Of a DNA stretch of 64,000 nucleotides, positions 18,872 to 27,206 are shown one piece after another. The DNA lies in assembly GCA_027484085.1 (NCBI GenBank), contig JAIXQF010000004.1, forward strand, positions 646,162 to 710,161, read 5' to 3'. The DNA comes from Actinomycetales bacterium. Lineage in GTDB: Bacteria; Actinomycetota; Actinomycetes; S36-B12; UBA5976. Under the pieces are notes generated by a model. It was not told the DNA's origin. It did not search any database and saw nothing but the letters and a program-made list of their open reading frames with translations. Position numbers and translations under genes: made by a program. How positions within the stretch are numbered: position 1 is the first letter of the stretch; every line of letters begins with the position of its first letter.

Positions 18872-18957
18872 GTCCTAATTCAACCACATGCCCATCGGGT
18901 GTAGCGTGAGGTTGAAAGTTCAAATGAAAATCTCTGCCTTCCGATTAAGGAACCCTT

Positions 18958-20565
18958 GTGACTTCCCAGACTCCAAATCCAACAAGCCAAGCTACGCATA
19001 AAGAAATCATGGTAGTCCTCAGCGGACTTATGGTCGGCATGCTGTTGGCCGCACTTGATCAGACCATTGTTTCGACTGCCTTGAAAAGCATCGTTGAAGA
19101 CTTCAATGGTCTCTCTCACTACACCTGGGTGGTGACCGCCTACCTTTTGACGTCGACTGCTTCAACACCACTTTATGGAAAGATCTCGGATCTATATGGA
19201 CGCCGACCAGTCTTTCAATTCGCAATTGTTACATTCTTAATTGGGTCATTTTTGGCTGGAGCTTCGCAGAGCATGGCGCAACTGATTGCCTTTAGAGCGA
19301 TCCAGGGCCTAGGTGCAGGTGGCTTAATGGCACTCACATTTGTCATTATTGGCGACTTGGTTTCGCCACGTGAGCGTGGAAAATATCAGGGATACTTTGG
19401 CGCAGTTTGGGGATTGTCAGCAGTTGCCGGCCCTTTGCTTGGCGGATTCTTTTCGGATGCAAACTCGATCTTGGGTGTTGCCGGCTGGCGCTGGATTTTT
19501 TACATCAACTTGCCGTTCGGAATTCTGGCGTTAATTCTTACGTCCGCTTCACTAAAGGTCTCGTCAGCGCGCCGGGAACAAAGCATCGATTACTTAGGCG
19601 CCTTCTTGATGGTTTCTTCTGTTACCGCACTACTTATCGGAATCTCAGTCTTTGGCCCTGAATCAGGCTGGATGTCCACAAAGACTTTGGGAGTGATTGC
19701 CTTAGCAATTGTTCTGGCAATTGTTTTCTTGCTGCAGGAACGACGGGCTACCGAACCAATTTTGCCGCTTGACCTGTTTAAGAATCACACTTTCTCATTG
19801 ACGTCTGCACTTGGTTTCATTATCGGAGCAGGAATGTTCGGGGCGATAGTTATGCTTCCGCTTTATCTGCAGGTAGTTCAAAGTGATTCTGCGACAGTTG
19901 CTGGTTTGAAACTAATTCCATTTATGTTGGGTATTGTCTCGATGTCGATTGTCAGTGGAAAGCTGATCAGTAAACATGGACACTACAAGCGCTACCCAGT
20001 TATGGGACTTGCGATTATGACGGTTGGAATTGCGCTATTAGCAACTTTGACTGAAACAACTCCGTTTTGGCAGCTTTCAATCTACGCCGTGCTAATTGGA
20101 GCGGGCCTTGGACTTTCTATGCAAACAATCGTTATCGCACTTCAAAACTCCGTTGAAATGAAAGATCTAGGAATTGCAACAAGTGCGAACACATTCTTTA
20201 GATCAGTTGGAAGCACAATTGGTGTAGCACTATTTGGCTCGCTATATGCCAGTCGTCTTGCGGTCAATCTGCCTAAAGGTGTTGAGGAGTTAGCGGCAAG
20301 CAATCCAGGTGCACTAGCGGGTGCCACGCCAGATGCATTTGAGCAGCTAAAGAACAACACTTCGGTGATCGCAGAATTCACACCTGAATTGCAGGCGGTT
20401 GTTTATCATGCATTCGTCCAGTCATTCCAGGTGGTATTCCTGGCTGCAGTTCCACTTACTGCGGCCGGTTTCGTAATGGCTTTGTTCTTGCGCGAGGTTC
20501 CACTAAGAACTGGCGCCGAGCATCACGCGGCAAAGCAGGAAGCAGCCGGGGAGTCAATCGGCTAG
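18958..20565 (+). CDS. MFS transporter, DHA2 (EmrB/QacA) family
   Basis: 535 aa with about 14 hydrophobic segments, the number expected of DHA2 drug:proton antiporters. GTG start with AAGGA upstream. Visible motifs are MLLAALDQTIVSTAL in helix 1 (DHA2-type motif D1), LYGKISDLYGRRPVF (motif A in loop 2-3) and RAIQGLGAGG (motif B). It probably exports amphipathic toxic compounds across the cytoplasmic membrane; the substrate is unknown. It is divergent from the DUF5302 gene, and its stop abuts the stop of the convergent lipoprotein gene with no spacer. Confidence 0.88.
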   Translation: MTSQTPNPTSQATHKEIMVVLSGLMVGMLLAALDQTIVSTALKSIVEDFNGLSHYTWVVTAYLLTSTASTPLYGKISDLYGRRPVFQFAIVTFLIGSFLAGASQSMAQLIAFRAIQGLGAGGLMALTFVIIGDLVSPRERGKYQGYFGAVWGLSAVAGPLLGGFFSDANSILGVAGWRWIFYINLPFGILALILTSASLKVSSARREQSIDYLGAFLMVSSVTALLIGISVFGPESGWMSTKTLGVIALAIVLAIVFLLQERRATEPILPLDLFKNHTFSLTSALGFIIGAGMFGAIVMLPLYLQVVQSDSATVAGLKLIPFMLGIVSMSIVSGKLISKHGHYKRYPVMGLAIMTVGIALLATLTETTPFWQLSIYAVLIGAGLGLSMQTIVIALQNSVEMKDLGIATSANTFFRSVGSTIGVALFGSLYASRLAVNLPKGVEELAASNPGALAGATPDAFEQLKNNTSVIAEFTPELQAVVYHAFVQSFQVVFLAAVPLTAAGFVMALFLREVPLRTGAEHHAAKQEAAGESIG

Positions 20566-21114
20566 TTATTCGGCTAAAAGCTGAGTAACGATTCGTTGTA
20601 AATCAGATTTGTTGACTGGGCCAATGAATTTGGCTGCGACGCGGTGTTGCCTGTCCAGCACGATAGTGCCTGGTAGGTAACTGCCTTGGACTACATCAGC
20701 CTCAGCAGCTATGGATTGATTTGGGTCCGTTATGTGAGGCCATTCACCCGCTTGGGAAGCAAGAAAATCCGCTGCTGTATTAGCGTCATCTGCTTCATTT
20801 AAGCCCAGCAGATTCACTGTTGGATTCACGGTTTGGATCTGAGCCAATATTGGCCATTCTTCACGACACGGCGCACACCATGATGCCCAGGCATTAATGA
20901 TCACGACTCCGGTCATGTCCGCAGTGGAGACTTGACCACCATTTAGTCCGGGCCCAGATATCTCAATCGGGGCACTTCTGTCACTGACTGCAATTTCTAC
21001 CAGTGAAGCGTTTGGCACCATGCTTTCGGAGGGCCGATAACCGGAAGGAATCTTTATCCCACACCCAGTAACTAGTGCTGTCAGACAAAGAGCGGCTAAA
21101 AGTTTGTTCCTCAC
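20566..21114 (-). CDS. TlpA/ResA-like thioredoxin lipoprotein
   Basis: 182 aa. A lipoprotein signal peptide with lipobox LVTGC (Cys18) means it is anchored on the outer face of the membrane. The thioredoxin fold starts with VVIINAWASWCAPCREEWP, giving the redox pair Cys80-Cys83 in a CAPC motif typical of TlpA/ResA reductases; the cis-Pro region is GSYLPGTIVLD. The family reduces extracytoplasmic disulfides, for example in cytochrome c maturation. No ccd or cytochrome genes are adjacent, so its partner is unknown. Confidence 0.85.
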   Translation of the reverse strand: MRNKLLAALCLTALVTGCGIKIPSGYRPSESMVPNASLVEIAVSDRSAPIEISGPGLNGGQVSTADMTGVVIINAWASWCAPCREEWPILAQIQTVNPTVNLLGLNEADDANTAADFLASQAGEWPHITDPNQSIAAEADVVQGSYLPGTIVLDRQHRVAAKFIGPVNKSDLQRIVTQLLAE

Positions 21115-21156
21115 ACATAGAGGTTAGCGCGGATCTATGAAGGGTAGAATTTGTAC

Positions 21157-21621
21157 ATGGATGATTTGCAAAAAGGTCGGATGTTAGTTTTTCTTCAGTT
21201 CGGCTTGATCATCATTTTGGCGATGTATCCCGACAGTACAAATGTGGATTCGCGACTCAACATCTTCGGCACCGTGGTGATTGCTATTGGGCTCGTGCTA
21301 CTTTTTGCAGGCTTTAGGGGACTGGGTAAGTCACTGAATGCCAACCCTGTTCCAAACCAGGATGGTGTTTTGGTGACAACTGGCATCTATAGCGTCGTGC
21401 GCCATCCGATTTATCTTGGACTATTGATAATCACACTAGGACTTGTTGTATCCAGCGGCGTTTGGGGACAGGCCTTACCTTGGTTGGCGTTAGCTATCTT
21501 GTTGACTTACAAGATGCGGTGGGAAGAGGTGCTCTTGATGGCCAAGTACAAAGGATATGCCGACTACGCCAAACGTGTTCCAGCAATCATCCCTGGCCTA
21601 AAGCCAAGAAATAAAAAGTAG
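21157..21621 (+). CDS. Isoprenylcysteine carboxyl methyltransferase-like membrane protein
   Basis: About 154 aa from the ATG at 21157; a TTG at 21151 lies closer to the GAAGGG at 21139-21144 and is an alternative. Four or so hydrophobic segments are present. The C-terminal half carries the ICMT/PEMT signature VRHPIYLGLL followed by the E-E and KYKGYADYAKRVP segment that binds S-adenosylmethionine in this family. Bacterial members methylate lipids or small hydrophobic acceptors; the acceptor here is unknown. It is convergent with the enolase-superfamily gene. Confidence 0.8.
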   Translation: MDDLQKGRMLVFLQFGLIIILAMYPDSTNVDSRLNIFGTVVIAIGLVLLFAGFRGLGKSLNANPVPNQDGVLVTTGIYSVVRHPIYLGLLIITLGLVVSSGVWGQALPWLALAILLTYKMRWEEVLLMAKYKGYADYAKRVPAIIPGLKPRNKK

Positions 21622-22728
21622 TTACTTAACCCATTCGGTCGAAACCGTAAACCGATCAACAATTTCGCGTATCGGGTCAACGCCGATTCCTGGTCCGGTT
21701 GGGACATCAATGTGTCCATCAACCAAAACAAATGGTTCGGTCGTATCAGTTTCAAAGTATCGAGCAGATGCAGAAGTATCACCAGGCAAGGTGAAGTTTG
21801 GCAATGCTGCCAAAGCCAAGTTAGCGGCTCTGCCAATGCCGGTTTCTAACATCCCGCCACACCAAACTGGAATCCCAGCCGCCTGAGCGACATTGTGAAT
21901 CTTTACCGCTTCGATGTATCCGCCAACTCTGGCTGGCTTGATGTTGATTATCGAAGTTGCGCCAATTTCAATGGCATCCCGCGCAACTCCTGCCGAAACT
22001 ATTGACTCATCAAGGCAAACAGGAGTTTGTATGTATTCAGCGAGTCGAGCATGACCGAGAATGTCTTCTTCTTCGATTGGCTGCTCAATCAACAAAAGAT
22101 TGAATTCATCCAAACGCTTAAGCAGATCAAAGTCATCACGTGTGTACGCTGTGTTTGCGTCAACCTGCAACATCAAGTCTTCGCCAAACGTTTCGCGCAC
22201 AAGTTTCACTGGTTCATAGTCCCAGCCAGGTTCAATCTTTAGCTTGATTCGCAAGTACCCGTCAGCTAGATAGCCTTCGACTGCTTTCATAAGTTCTGGC
22301 AAAGTGTCCATGATTCCAACGGAAACTCCGGCAGGCACTTTTGTTTTGGTCGCACCAAGGTAGGTTGCAAATGAAGTTCCACTGGCACGCAATTGCGCAT
22401 CTAGAACAGCAGTCTCCAAGGCAGCTTTAGCCATGCGATGACCTTTGGCCCAGTGCAGTGCTGGTGCAATTGCTTCAGCCGTTAACTCGTTACCAAGTTT
22501 CATCGCCTCCGGAATGAAAAACTCACGAAGCACCCCAGCGGCTGCGGTGTGGTACTCACTCGAGTAGTCCGGTAAACCATTTGCGGCACATTCAGCCCAA
22601 CCATCACCAACATCGGTAATCGCATGTACCCAAACAACTTCGTGGATGCTGACGGATCCTTCGGAAGTGCGAAACGCCGACTTCAAGGGAACATCAAGGC
22701 GAATTAGTTCTACTGCTTCAAGTTTCAT
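21622..22728 (-). CDS. Enolase-superfamily o-succinylbenzoate synthase / N-succinylamino acid racemase
   Basis: 368 aa. Muconate-lactonizing subgroup architecture: N-terminal capping domain, then a barrel with the catalytic KxK in RIKLKI, metal ligands in VDANTAY, IEQP and CLDES, and the second catalytic Lys in NIKPARVGG. This set is shared by MenC-type o-succinylbenzoate synthases and N-succinylamino acid racemases (NSAR). No menaquinone genes are nearby. Instead the gene follows a GNAT acyltransferase by 11 bp, as in the described D-to-L amino acid conversion clusters, so NSAR activity is at least as likely as MenC. Start ATG at 22728. Confidence 0.82.
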   Translation of the reverse strand: MKLEAVELIRLDVPLKSAFRTSEGSVSIHEVVWVHAITDVGDGWAECAANGLPDYSSEYHTAAAGVLREFFIPEAMKLGNELTAEAIAPALHWAKGHRMAKAALETAVLDAQLRASGTSFATYLGATKTKVPAGVSVGIMDTLPELMKAVEGYLADGYLRIKLKIEPGWDYEPVKLVRETFGEDLMLQVDANTAYTRDDFDLLKRLDEFNLLLIEQPIEEEDILGHARLAEYIQTPVCLDESIVSAGVARDAIEIGATSIINIKPARVGGYIEAVKIHNVAQAAGIPVWCGGMLETGIGRAANLALAALPNFTLPGDTSASARYFETDTTEPFVLVDGHIDVPTGPGIGVDPIREIVDRFTVSTEWVK

Positions 22729-22739
22729 TTCAATTCCCT

Positions 22740-23426
22740 TTACTTTGGTGGCTCTACTAATAAGTGGGTGCGATCTTGCATGCGCTTTACAGTCCAGCCA
22801 TCGGCCATCAATGGTTCTAATTTTTGTCTAGTCTTAGATCGCCATTCTTTTGCAGCATTGAGGTCGGACTTCCGTAATGCTTCGATGTCCTCTGGAACTT
22901 CAATCGATACAGCATTGGGGGATACTTCTGAAGTTTCAGATTTTTGAGTGAGATCCCAGTAAACGAATAGGCGATCAGAGTCATCACCGGCATTTATCTC
23001 ATCGGTCATCGTTCCATAAAAATTTGGAAGGTATTCAACTGCGGTCGCACCAAGCTTGTCGAAGTTGAAAACGCAATTGCGGCGAACTAGTGGATCGAAT
23101 GACCAGGTGATTCCGGATAGCCCTTCAGACTTAGCCCAGGCGTATTGATGCTGCTTTAATGCATACCCAGCGCCTGCCTGAAACGAGCCGGTTACATGTG
23201 AATGTAGAACTTGCTTGTTGTTATAAACCCCACGAAATCCAAATGAAGCAGCCACCATTTCGTCACCGGCATATGCAGCGCTGCAATACGCGCCAACGTG
23301 AATCACCGCGATACCTAGATCAAACGGCACGACTTCAGGTCCGCCAGCCCAAACTTTGCAAAGAAAAGCGCTGACCGCTTCCATTTCTTCGATTTCTGAA
23401 ACTTGGCTGATTCGAAGGGACGACAT
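22740..23426 (-). CDS. GNAT-family acyltransferase paired with NSAR/OSBS
   Basis: About 228 aa from the ATG at 23426; the open frame extends to a TTG at 23486. The protein resembles the COG3375-type GNAT proteins found beside NSAR/OSBS genes: an N-terminal AVSAFLCKVWAGGPEVVP region, LHSHVTGSFQAGAGYALK (acyl-CoA binding segment) and WSFDPLVRRNCVFNFDKLGA. In characterised clusters such an enzyme N-succinylates D-amino acids, the racemase inverts them, and a desuccinylase releases the L-form. The desuccinylase is not in this window. The substrate is inferred from the pairing. Confidence 0.75.
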   Translation of the reverse strand: MSSLRISQVSEIEEMEAVSAFLCKVWAGGPEVVPFDLGIAVIHVGAYCSAAYAGDEMVAASFGFRGVYNNKQVLHSHVTGSFQAGAGYALKQHQYAWAKSEGLSGITWSFDPLVRRNCVFNFDKLGATAVEYLPNFYGTMTDEINAGDDSDRLFVYWDLTQKSETSEVSPNAVSIEVPEDIEALRKSDLNAAKEWRSKTRQKLEPLMADGWTVKRMQDRTHLLVEPPK

Positions 23427-23572
23427 CCCCCTATTCTGCCCGAGCCCAAGGTCGGAGCCTTGTTTACCCAACTCAGATTGATCCAAATATGTTGAATATT
23501 CGGGAAAAAAGGCACTTTTCCATCTGATTTGGGACTTTGGATTTAATGATCAGAACATTGGGTTATTCTCTA

Positions 23573-23588
23573 CCTAGGTACTCCTAGG
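23573..23588 (+). promoter_or_regulatory. Double CCTAGG palindrome upstream of DUF3145
   Basis: Two copies of the self-complementary hexamer CCTAGG separated by TACT; the right copy sits inside the 10-bp palindrome CTCCTAGGAG. It lies about 55 bp before the start codon of the DUF3145 gene. It could be an operator or a leader hairpin; no regulator can be assigned. Confidence 0.25.
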
Positions 23589-23643
23589 AGCGCTACAACA
23601 TGTCGGGGAAGGCAGTTTGTAGTTGGCGCTAGGAGGTAAGAAA

Positions 23644-24150
23644 ATGGCGCATTCGCCAACCACTCGTGGAGTTGTGTTCGTTCACAGTTCTCCGCGAGCT
23701 TTAACGATCCATATTGAATGGGCTCTTGGCGGCCTTTTGGGCACTCAAGTCAATCTTGATTGGCTGGACCAGCCCGTAGCCCCGAGCACCGTGCGCAGTG
23801 AAATGTCCTGGATCGGCGCTCCTGACTTGTCCGCGAAGATGGCCTCTGCCTTACGGGCCTTCCCAAACATACGTTTTGAGATCACTGAAGAACCAAGCAC
23901 TGGATTTGATGGACAACGAATAGTTTCTACGCCTTCACTTGGCATTTGGCGCAGTTCAATGGGTGTATTTGGCGAGACTTTCGTTTCGGATGACAAACTC
24001 CGCTCTGCGATCGCTAATGCGAATGCCGTTGGCAGGTCACTAGTTGATGCAGTTGACGAAGTCATGGGTGGTCCATGGGATCGCGAACTAGAGCCATTTA
24101 GATTTGCCGGCGAAGGTGCTCCCGTTAGATGGTTGCACCAAGTTAGTTAA
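23644..24150 (+). CDS. DUF3145 family protein
   Basis: 168 aa from the ATG at 23644, fixed by a perfect AGGAGGT 6 nt upstream. Conserved DUF3145 blocks are visible: GVVFVHSSPRALTIHIEWALGG at the start, SWIGAPDLS, RFEITEEPS and MGGPWDRELEPFR. The family is actinobacterial and repeatedly found beside fatty-acid synthesis genes, as here, where it converges on accD with a 4-bp overlap. No enzymatic motif is recognised; a role linked to the acyl-CoA carboxylase or fab genes is inferred from context only. Confidence 0.85.
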   Translation: MAHSPTTRGVVFVHSSPRALTIHIEWALGGLLGTQVNLDWLDQPVAPSTVRSEMSWIGAPDLSAKMASALRAFPNIRFEITEEPSTGFDGQRIVSTPSLGIWRSSMGVFGETFVSDDKLRSAIANANAVGRSLVDAVDEVMGGPWDRELEPFRFAGEGAPVRWLHQVS

Positions 24151-25556
24151 AGCGGAATGTTTCCGTGATCACCGCGAGGGAATGACCCATCCGGATTAGC
24201 TGCTGCCTTTAGTGCTGCAGCAATTGCGGTCCGAGTTTTTGTCGGATCAACAATTTCATCTACGGCGCCAAGCTCAATGCACTTCGGCAATCCACCTGCA
24301 GTGATTTTGTGCTCTTCGGCTAATTCGGCCTCGACAGCATCTTTCTGATCTGGTGGAACTTCAGCTAACCGCCTGCGGTGCAAGATGCGAATTGCAGCAA
24401 GTGGTCCCATAACAGCCACCTCAGCACCTTCCCAAGCCATAACACGAGTCGCGCCAAGTGCCTTAGAGTTCATTGCGATATATGCGCCGCCGTAGGACTT
24501 TCGGGTTACGCAGGTAATGCGAGGTACAACACATTCGGCAAAAGCATGAAGCAACTTTGCGCCGCGACGGACAACGCCATCCCATTCTTGGCCAACGCCA
24601 GGTAAGTAACCTGGCACATCAACCATGACAATCATTGGAATACCGAGGGCATCACACATGCGAACGAAGCGTGCGCTCTTTTCCGCTGAGGTTGCATCTA
24701 AACAGCCACCCAACCGAAGTGGATTATTTGCGACCACACCAACTGTGCGACCACCAAAGCGACCCAGGGTTGTAATGATGTTTGGAGCCCAGCGCGGATG
24801 AAGTTCGACGCCGGTACCAGCGTCAATCACTGAATCCACAATTGGATGTGCGTCGTATGCGCGATTGTTTTGCTCTGGCAATAGTGCGCCCATGTCAACG
24901 TCAGAAATTTTGGAAGTATCAAGTAGACCTTGATTACCCAGTAGGTCCGTGATATTTCTGGTGTCGGCAATTGCACGCTCTTCAGTTTCGCTGACGACGT
25001 GAACTACACCGCTGCGACGACCGTGAGGTTCTGGACCACCAAGGCGCAACATGTCTACGTCTTCACCGGTAACGGAGCGAACTACGTCAGGGCCGGTAAC
25101 AAAGATTCGACCTTCAGGTCCCAGGATTACGATGTCTGTTAGAGCAGGACCGTAAGCACCACCACCGGCTGCTGGACCAAGCACAACTGAAACCTGAGGG
25201 ATTTTGCCCGAAGCTTGGGTCATTACCCGGAAGATGTCGCCGAATGGCTTGAGTGCACCGATACCTTCTTGTAGGCGGGCACCACCTGAGTGCCAGATGC
25301 CAACGATTGGGCACTGTTCCTTCATTGCAATTGCGTACGCGTCAACGATCACAGCGCCTTCAGCGGCTCCAAGTGCACCACCTTGAAAGGATGGATCGTT
25401 AGCGAAAGCAACTACTGTGCGGCCGTTAATTTTTCCGGTAGCTGATACGGCTCCGATGCCATCGACTTGACTGGCAACATACTCCAGACTTCCTTCATCA
25501 AACAGAGCAGTTAGGCGAGCATTCGCCATTAACTTCTTGTCAACGACAGCGGTCAT
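24147..25556 (-). CDS. accD: Acyl-CoA carboxylase carboxyltransferase (AccD-type beta subunit)
   Basis: 469 aa carboxyltransferase of the actinobacterial AccD/PccB type, with both crotonase-like halves in one chain. The first acyl-CoA site is in HSGGARLQEG and GGGAYGPAL; the second half has VDVPGYLPGVGQEW and KSYGGAYIAM, which build the biotin oxyanion pocket. It transfers the carboxyl group from biotin carrier protein to acetyl-CoA (or propionyl-CoA), giving malonyl-CoA for the adjacent FabD. It is the last gene of the fab operon, its ATG overlapping the fabF stop. No biotin carboxylase/BCCP alpha subunit is in the window. Specificity for acetyl-CoA is inferred from the operon. Confidence 0.88.
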   Translation of the reverse strand: MTAVVDKKLMANARLTALFDEGSLEYVASQVDGIGAVSATGKINGRTVVAFANDPSFQGGALGAAEGAVIVDAYAIAMKEQCPIVGIWHSGGARLQEGIGALKPFGDIFRVMTQASGKIPQVSVVLGPAAGGGAYGPALTDIVILGPEGRIFVTGPDVVRSVTGEDVDMLRLGGPEPHGRRSGVVHVVSETEERAIADTRNITDLLGNQGLLDTSKISDVDMGALLPEQNNRAYDAHPIVDSVIDAGTGVELHPRWAPNIITTLGRFGGRTVGVVANNPLRLGGCLDATSAEKSARFVRMCDALGIPMIVMVDVPGYLPGVGQEWDGVVRRGAKLLHAFAECVVPRITCVTRKSYGGAYIAMNSKALGATRVMAWEGAEVAVMGPLAAIRILHRRRLAEVPPDQKDAVEAELAEEHKITAGGLPKCIELGAVDEIVDPTKTRTAIAAALKAAANPDGSFPRGDHGNIPL

Positions 25557-26788
25557 GAGTGGTTCCGGAATGCCAGAACGATGTCGTGGCCACCGAAGCC
25601 AAATGAGTTACTTAGTGCTGCGATGTCACCGGCCGGTAGTTCACGAGGTGAACCCATAACTACGTCGACATCAACACCATCGGCTAGGTTCGCCAAGTTA
25701 CCAACCGGTGGAATAACCCGATTCTTGATGGACAAAATTGATGCGAGTGCAGCTAAGGAACCTGCGCCACCTAGTAGGTGACCTGCAACGCCTTTGACAG
25801 CAGTAACAGGAGCATGATCGGTATCAGCACCCAAAACCTTGCGAATGGCTTTTGCTTCAGCAACGTCACCAGCTGGGGTGCTCGTTGCATGGGCATTCAC
25901 ATGGAAAATGTCTTTGGTTGATAGGTCAGCATCAGCAAGGGCGCGAGTCATGGCAAGAATTACGCCACGGCCTTCAGGTTCTGGCTGCGCGATGTGATGT
26001 GCGTCAGCGGCGATTCCTTGTCCACCATAAGTTGCATAGATTTTGGCGCCACGGGCCTTAGCAAAATCTTCAGATTCCAAAACTACGATCGCAGCGCCTT
26101 CGGCCATTACGAAACCATCGCGATCGCGGTCGAATGGACGCGATGCACTAGCAGGGTCGTCATGTCGCGTGGAAAGCGCGCGCATTGCTGCGAAGGCAGC
26201 AATTGTTAGCGGGTGGATACATCCTTCAGTGCCACCGCAAACAACAACGTCAGCACGACCAGTGCGAATCATTTCGGCGCCGTAGCCGATTGCTTCCGCG
26301 CCTGAGGCACATGCTGAAACCGGCGTGTGAACGCCAGCCATTGCGCCAATTTCAAGACCGATCACTGCAGCAGGACCGTTAGGCATCAGCATTGGAACGG
26401 TCATTGGCGAAACGCGTGATGCTCCTCGTTCCTTTAGTACGTCGTACTGCTCCATCAACGAAATTGCACCACCAACGCCCGAGCCAACTGCAACTCCTAG
26501 ACGAGCCTGATCAACTTCTGGTGCGCCAGCATCGGCCCAAGCTTCGCGGGCTGCAATTAGTGCAAGTTGCTGGGAGCGATCCATGCGTCGCACTTCATGT
26601 GGTTCCAAAATGCTTTCTGGATCAACTTTTGCCGTCGCGGCAATGCGAACAGGTAAATCAGCAAAACGTGGATCTTCAAGTAAGTGAATTCCGGAACGAG
26701 CTGCAAGCAGCGCATCCCAGGTTGAGGCAACGTCTCCACCCAGTGGGGTAGTGGCGCCAAGCCCTGTAACGACAACCGTACGGCTCAT
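25553..26788 (-). CDS. fabF: Beta-ketoacyl-ACP synthase II (FabF)
   Basis: 411 aa thiolase-fold condensing enzyme. The N-terminus is VVVTGLGATTPLGGDV; the nucleophilic Cys is in PVSACASGAEA, and the catalytic His residues are in NAHATSTPAGD and VKGVAGHLLGGAG, the Cys-His-His triad of elongating synthases. It extends acyl-ACP with malonyl-ACP. The start is an ATG at 26788; the stop overlaps accD by 4 bp. It is separated from acpP by about 107 bp that hold a conspicuous hairpin. Confidence 0.92.
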   Translation of the reverse strand: MSRTVVVTGLGATTPLGGDVASTWDALLAARSGIHLLEDPRFADLPVRIAATAKVDPESILEPHEVRRMDRSQQLALIAAREAWADAGAPEVDQARLGVAVGSGVGGAISLMEQYDVLKERGASRVSPMTVPMLMPNGPAAVIGLEIGAMAGVHTPVSACASGAEAIGYGAEMIRTGRADVVVCGGTEGCIHPLTIAAFAAMRALSTRHDDPASASRPFDRDRDGFVMAEGAAIVVLESEDFAKARGAKIYATYGGQGIAADAHHIAQPEPEGRGVILAMTRALADADLSTKDIFHVNAHATSTPAGDVAEAKAIRKVLGADTDHAPVTAVKGVAGHLLGGAGSLAALASILSIKNRVIPPVGNLANLADGVDVDVVMGSPRELPAGDIAALSNSFGFGGHDIVLAFRNHS

Positions 26789-26851
26789 TGTTGTCGACCT
26801 TTCGAGTTGATTATTGCTAATGGATATCAGTAGTGCGGTACAACAAGTTCT

Positions 26852-26886
26852 ATGTGGCGGGCAACATCTAAGTCACCCGCCAACAT
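26852..26886 (-). promoter_or_regulatory. Hairpin between acpP and fabF
   Basis: Inverted repeat ATGTGGCGGG / CCCGCC-A-ACAT with one bulged A and a 14-nt loop, in the only long spacer of the fab operon. There is no U-tract after the stem on the minus strand, so it is more likely a processing or stability element, or a partial attenuator, letting acpP be expressed above fabF. Confidence 0.35.
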
Positions 26887-26895
26887 CAAAACTAG

Positions 26896-27135
26896 TTATG
26901 CCTTGTTTGCGGCGATGTAGTTAACTGCATCGGCAACAGTGTTTAGGTTCTTAACTTCGGTGTCTGGAATTGTTACGCCAAACTTGTCTTCGCAAGCCAT
27001 GACAACTTCAACCATTGACAATGAGTCAACGTCTAGGTCATCTACGAACGACTTTTCCATCTGAACAGATTCAGCTGGGATGCCGGCAACTTCGTTTACG
27101 ATTTCGGCTAGTCCAGCGAGGATGTCCTGGGACAT
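26896..27135 (-). CDS. acpP: Acyl carrier protein
   Basis: 79 aa, acidic four-helix carrier protein. The phosphopantetheine attachment Ser38 lies in DLDVDSLSMVEV. The length and the start (MSQDILAGLAEIVNEV) are standard. A strong AAAGGAGA precedes the ATG at 27135. It carries acyl intermediates between FabD, FabH and FabF, all encoded in the same operon. Confidence 0.95.
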   Translation of the reverse strand: MSQDILAGLAEIVNEVAGIPAESVQMEKSFVDDLDVDSLSMVEVVMACEDKFGVTIPDTEVKNLNTVADAVNYIAANKA

Positions 27136-27206
27136 AGTTATCTCCTTTAGTAATTACTTACCGCGGTGTGCGGGTCTTACTTCGAAAATCTTTCGACTTT
27201 CGAAAC

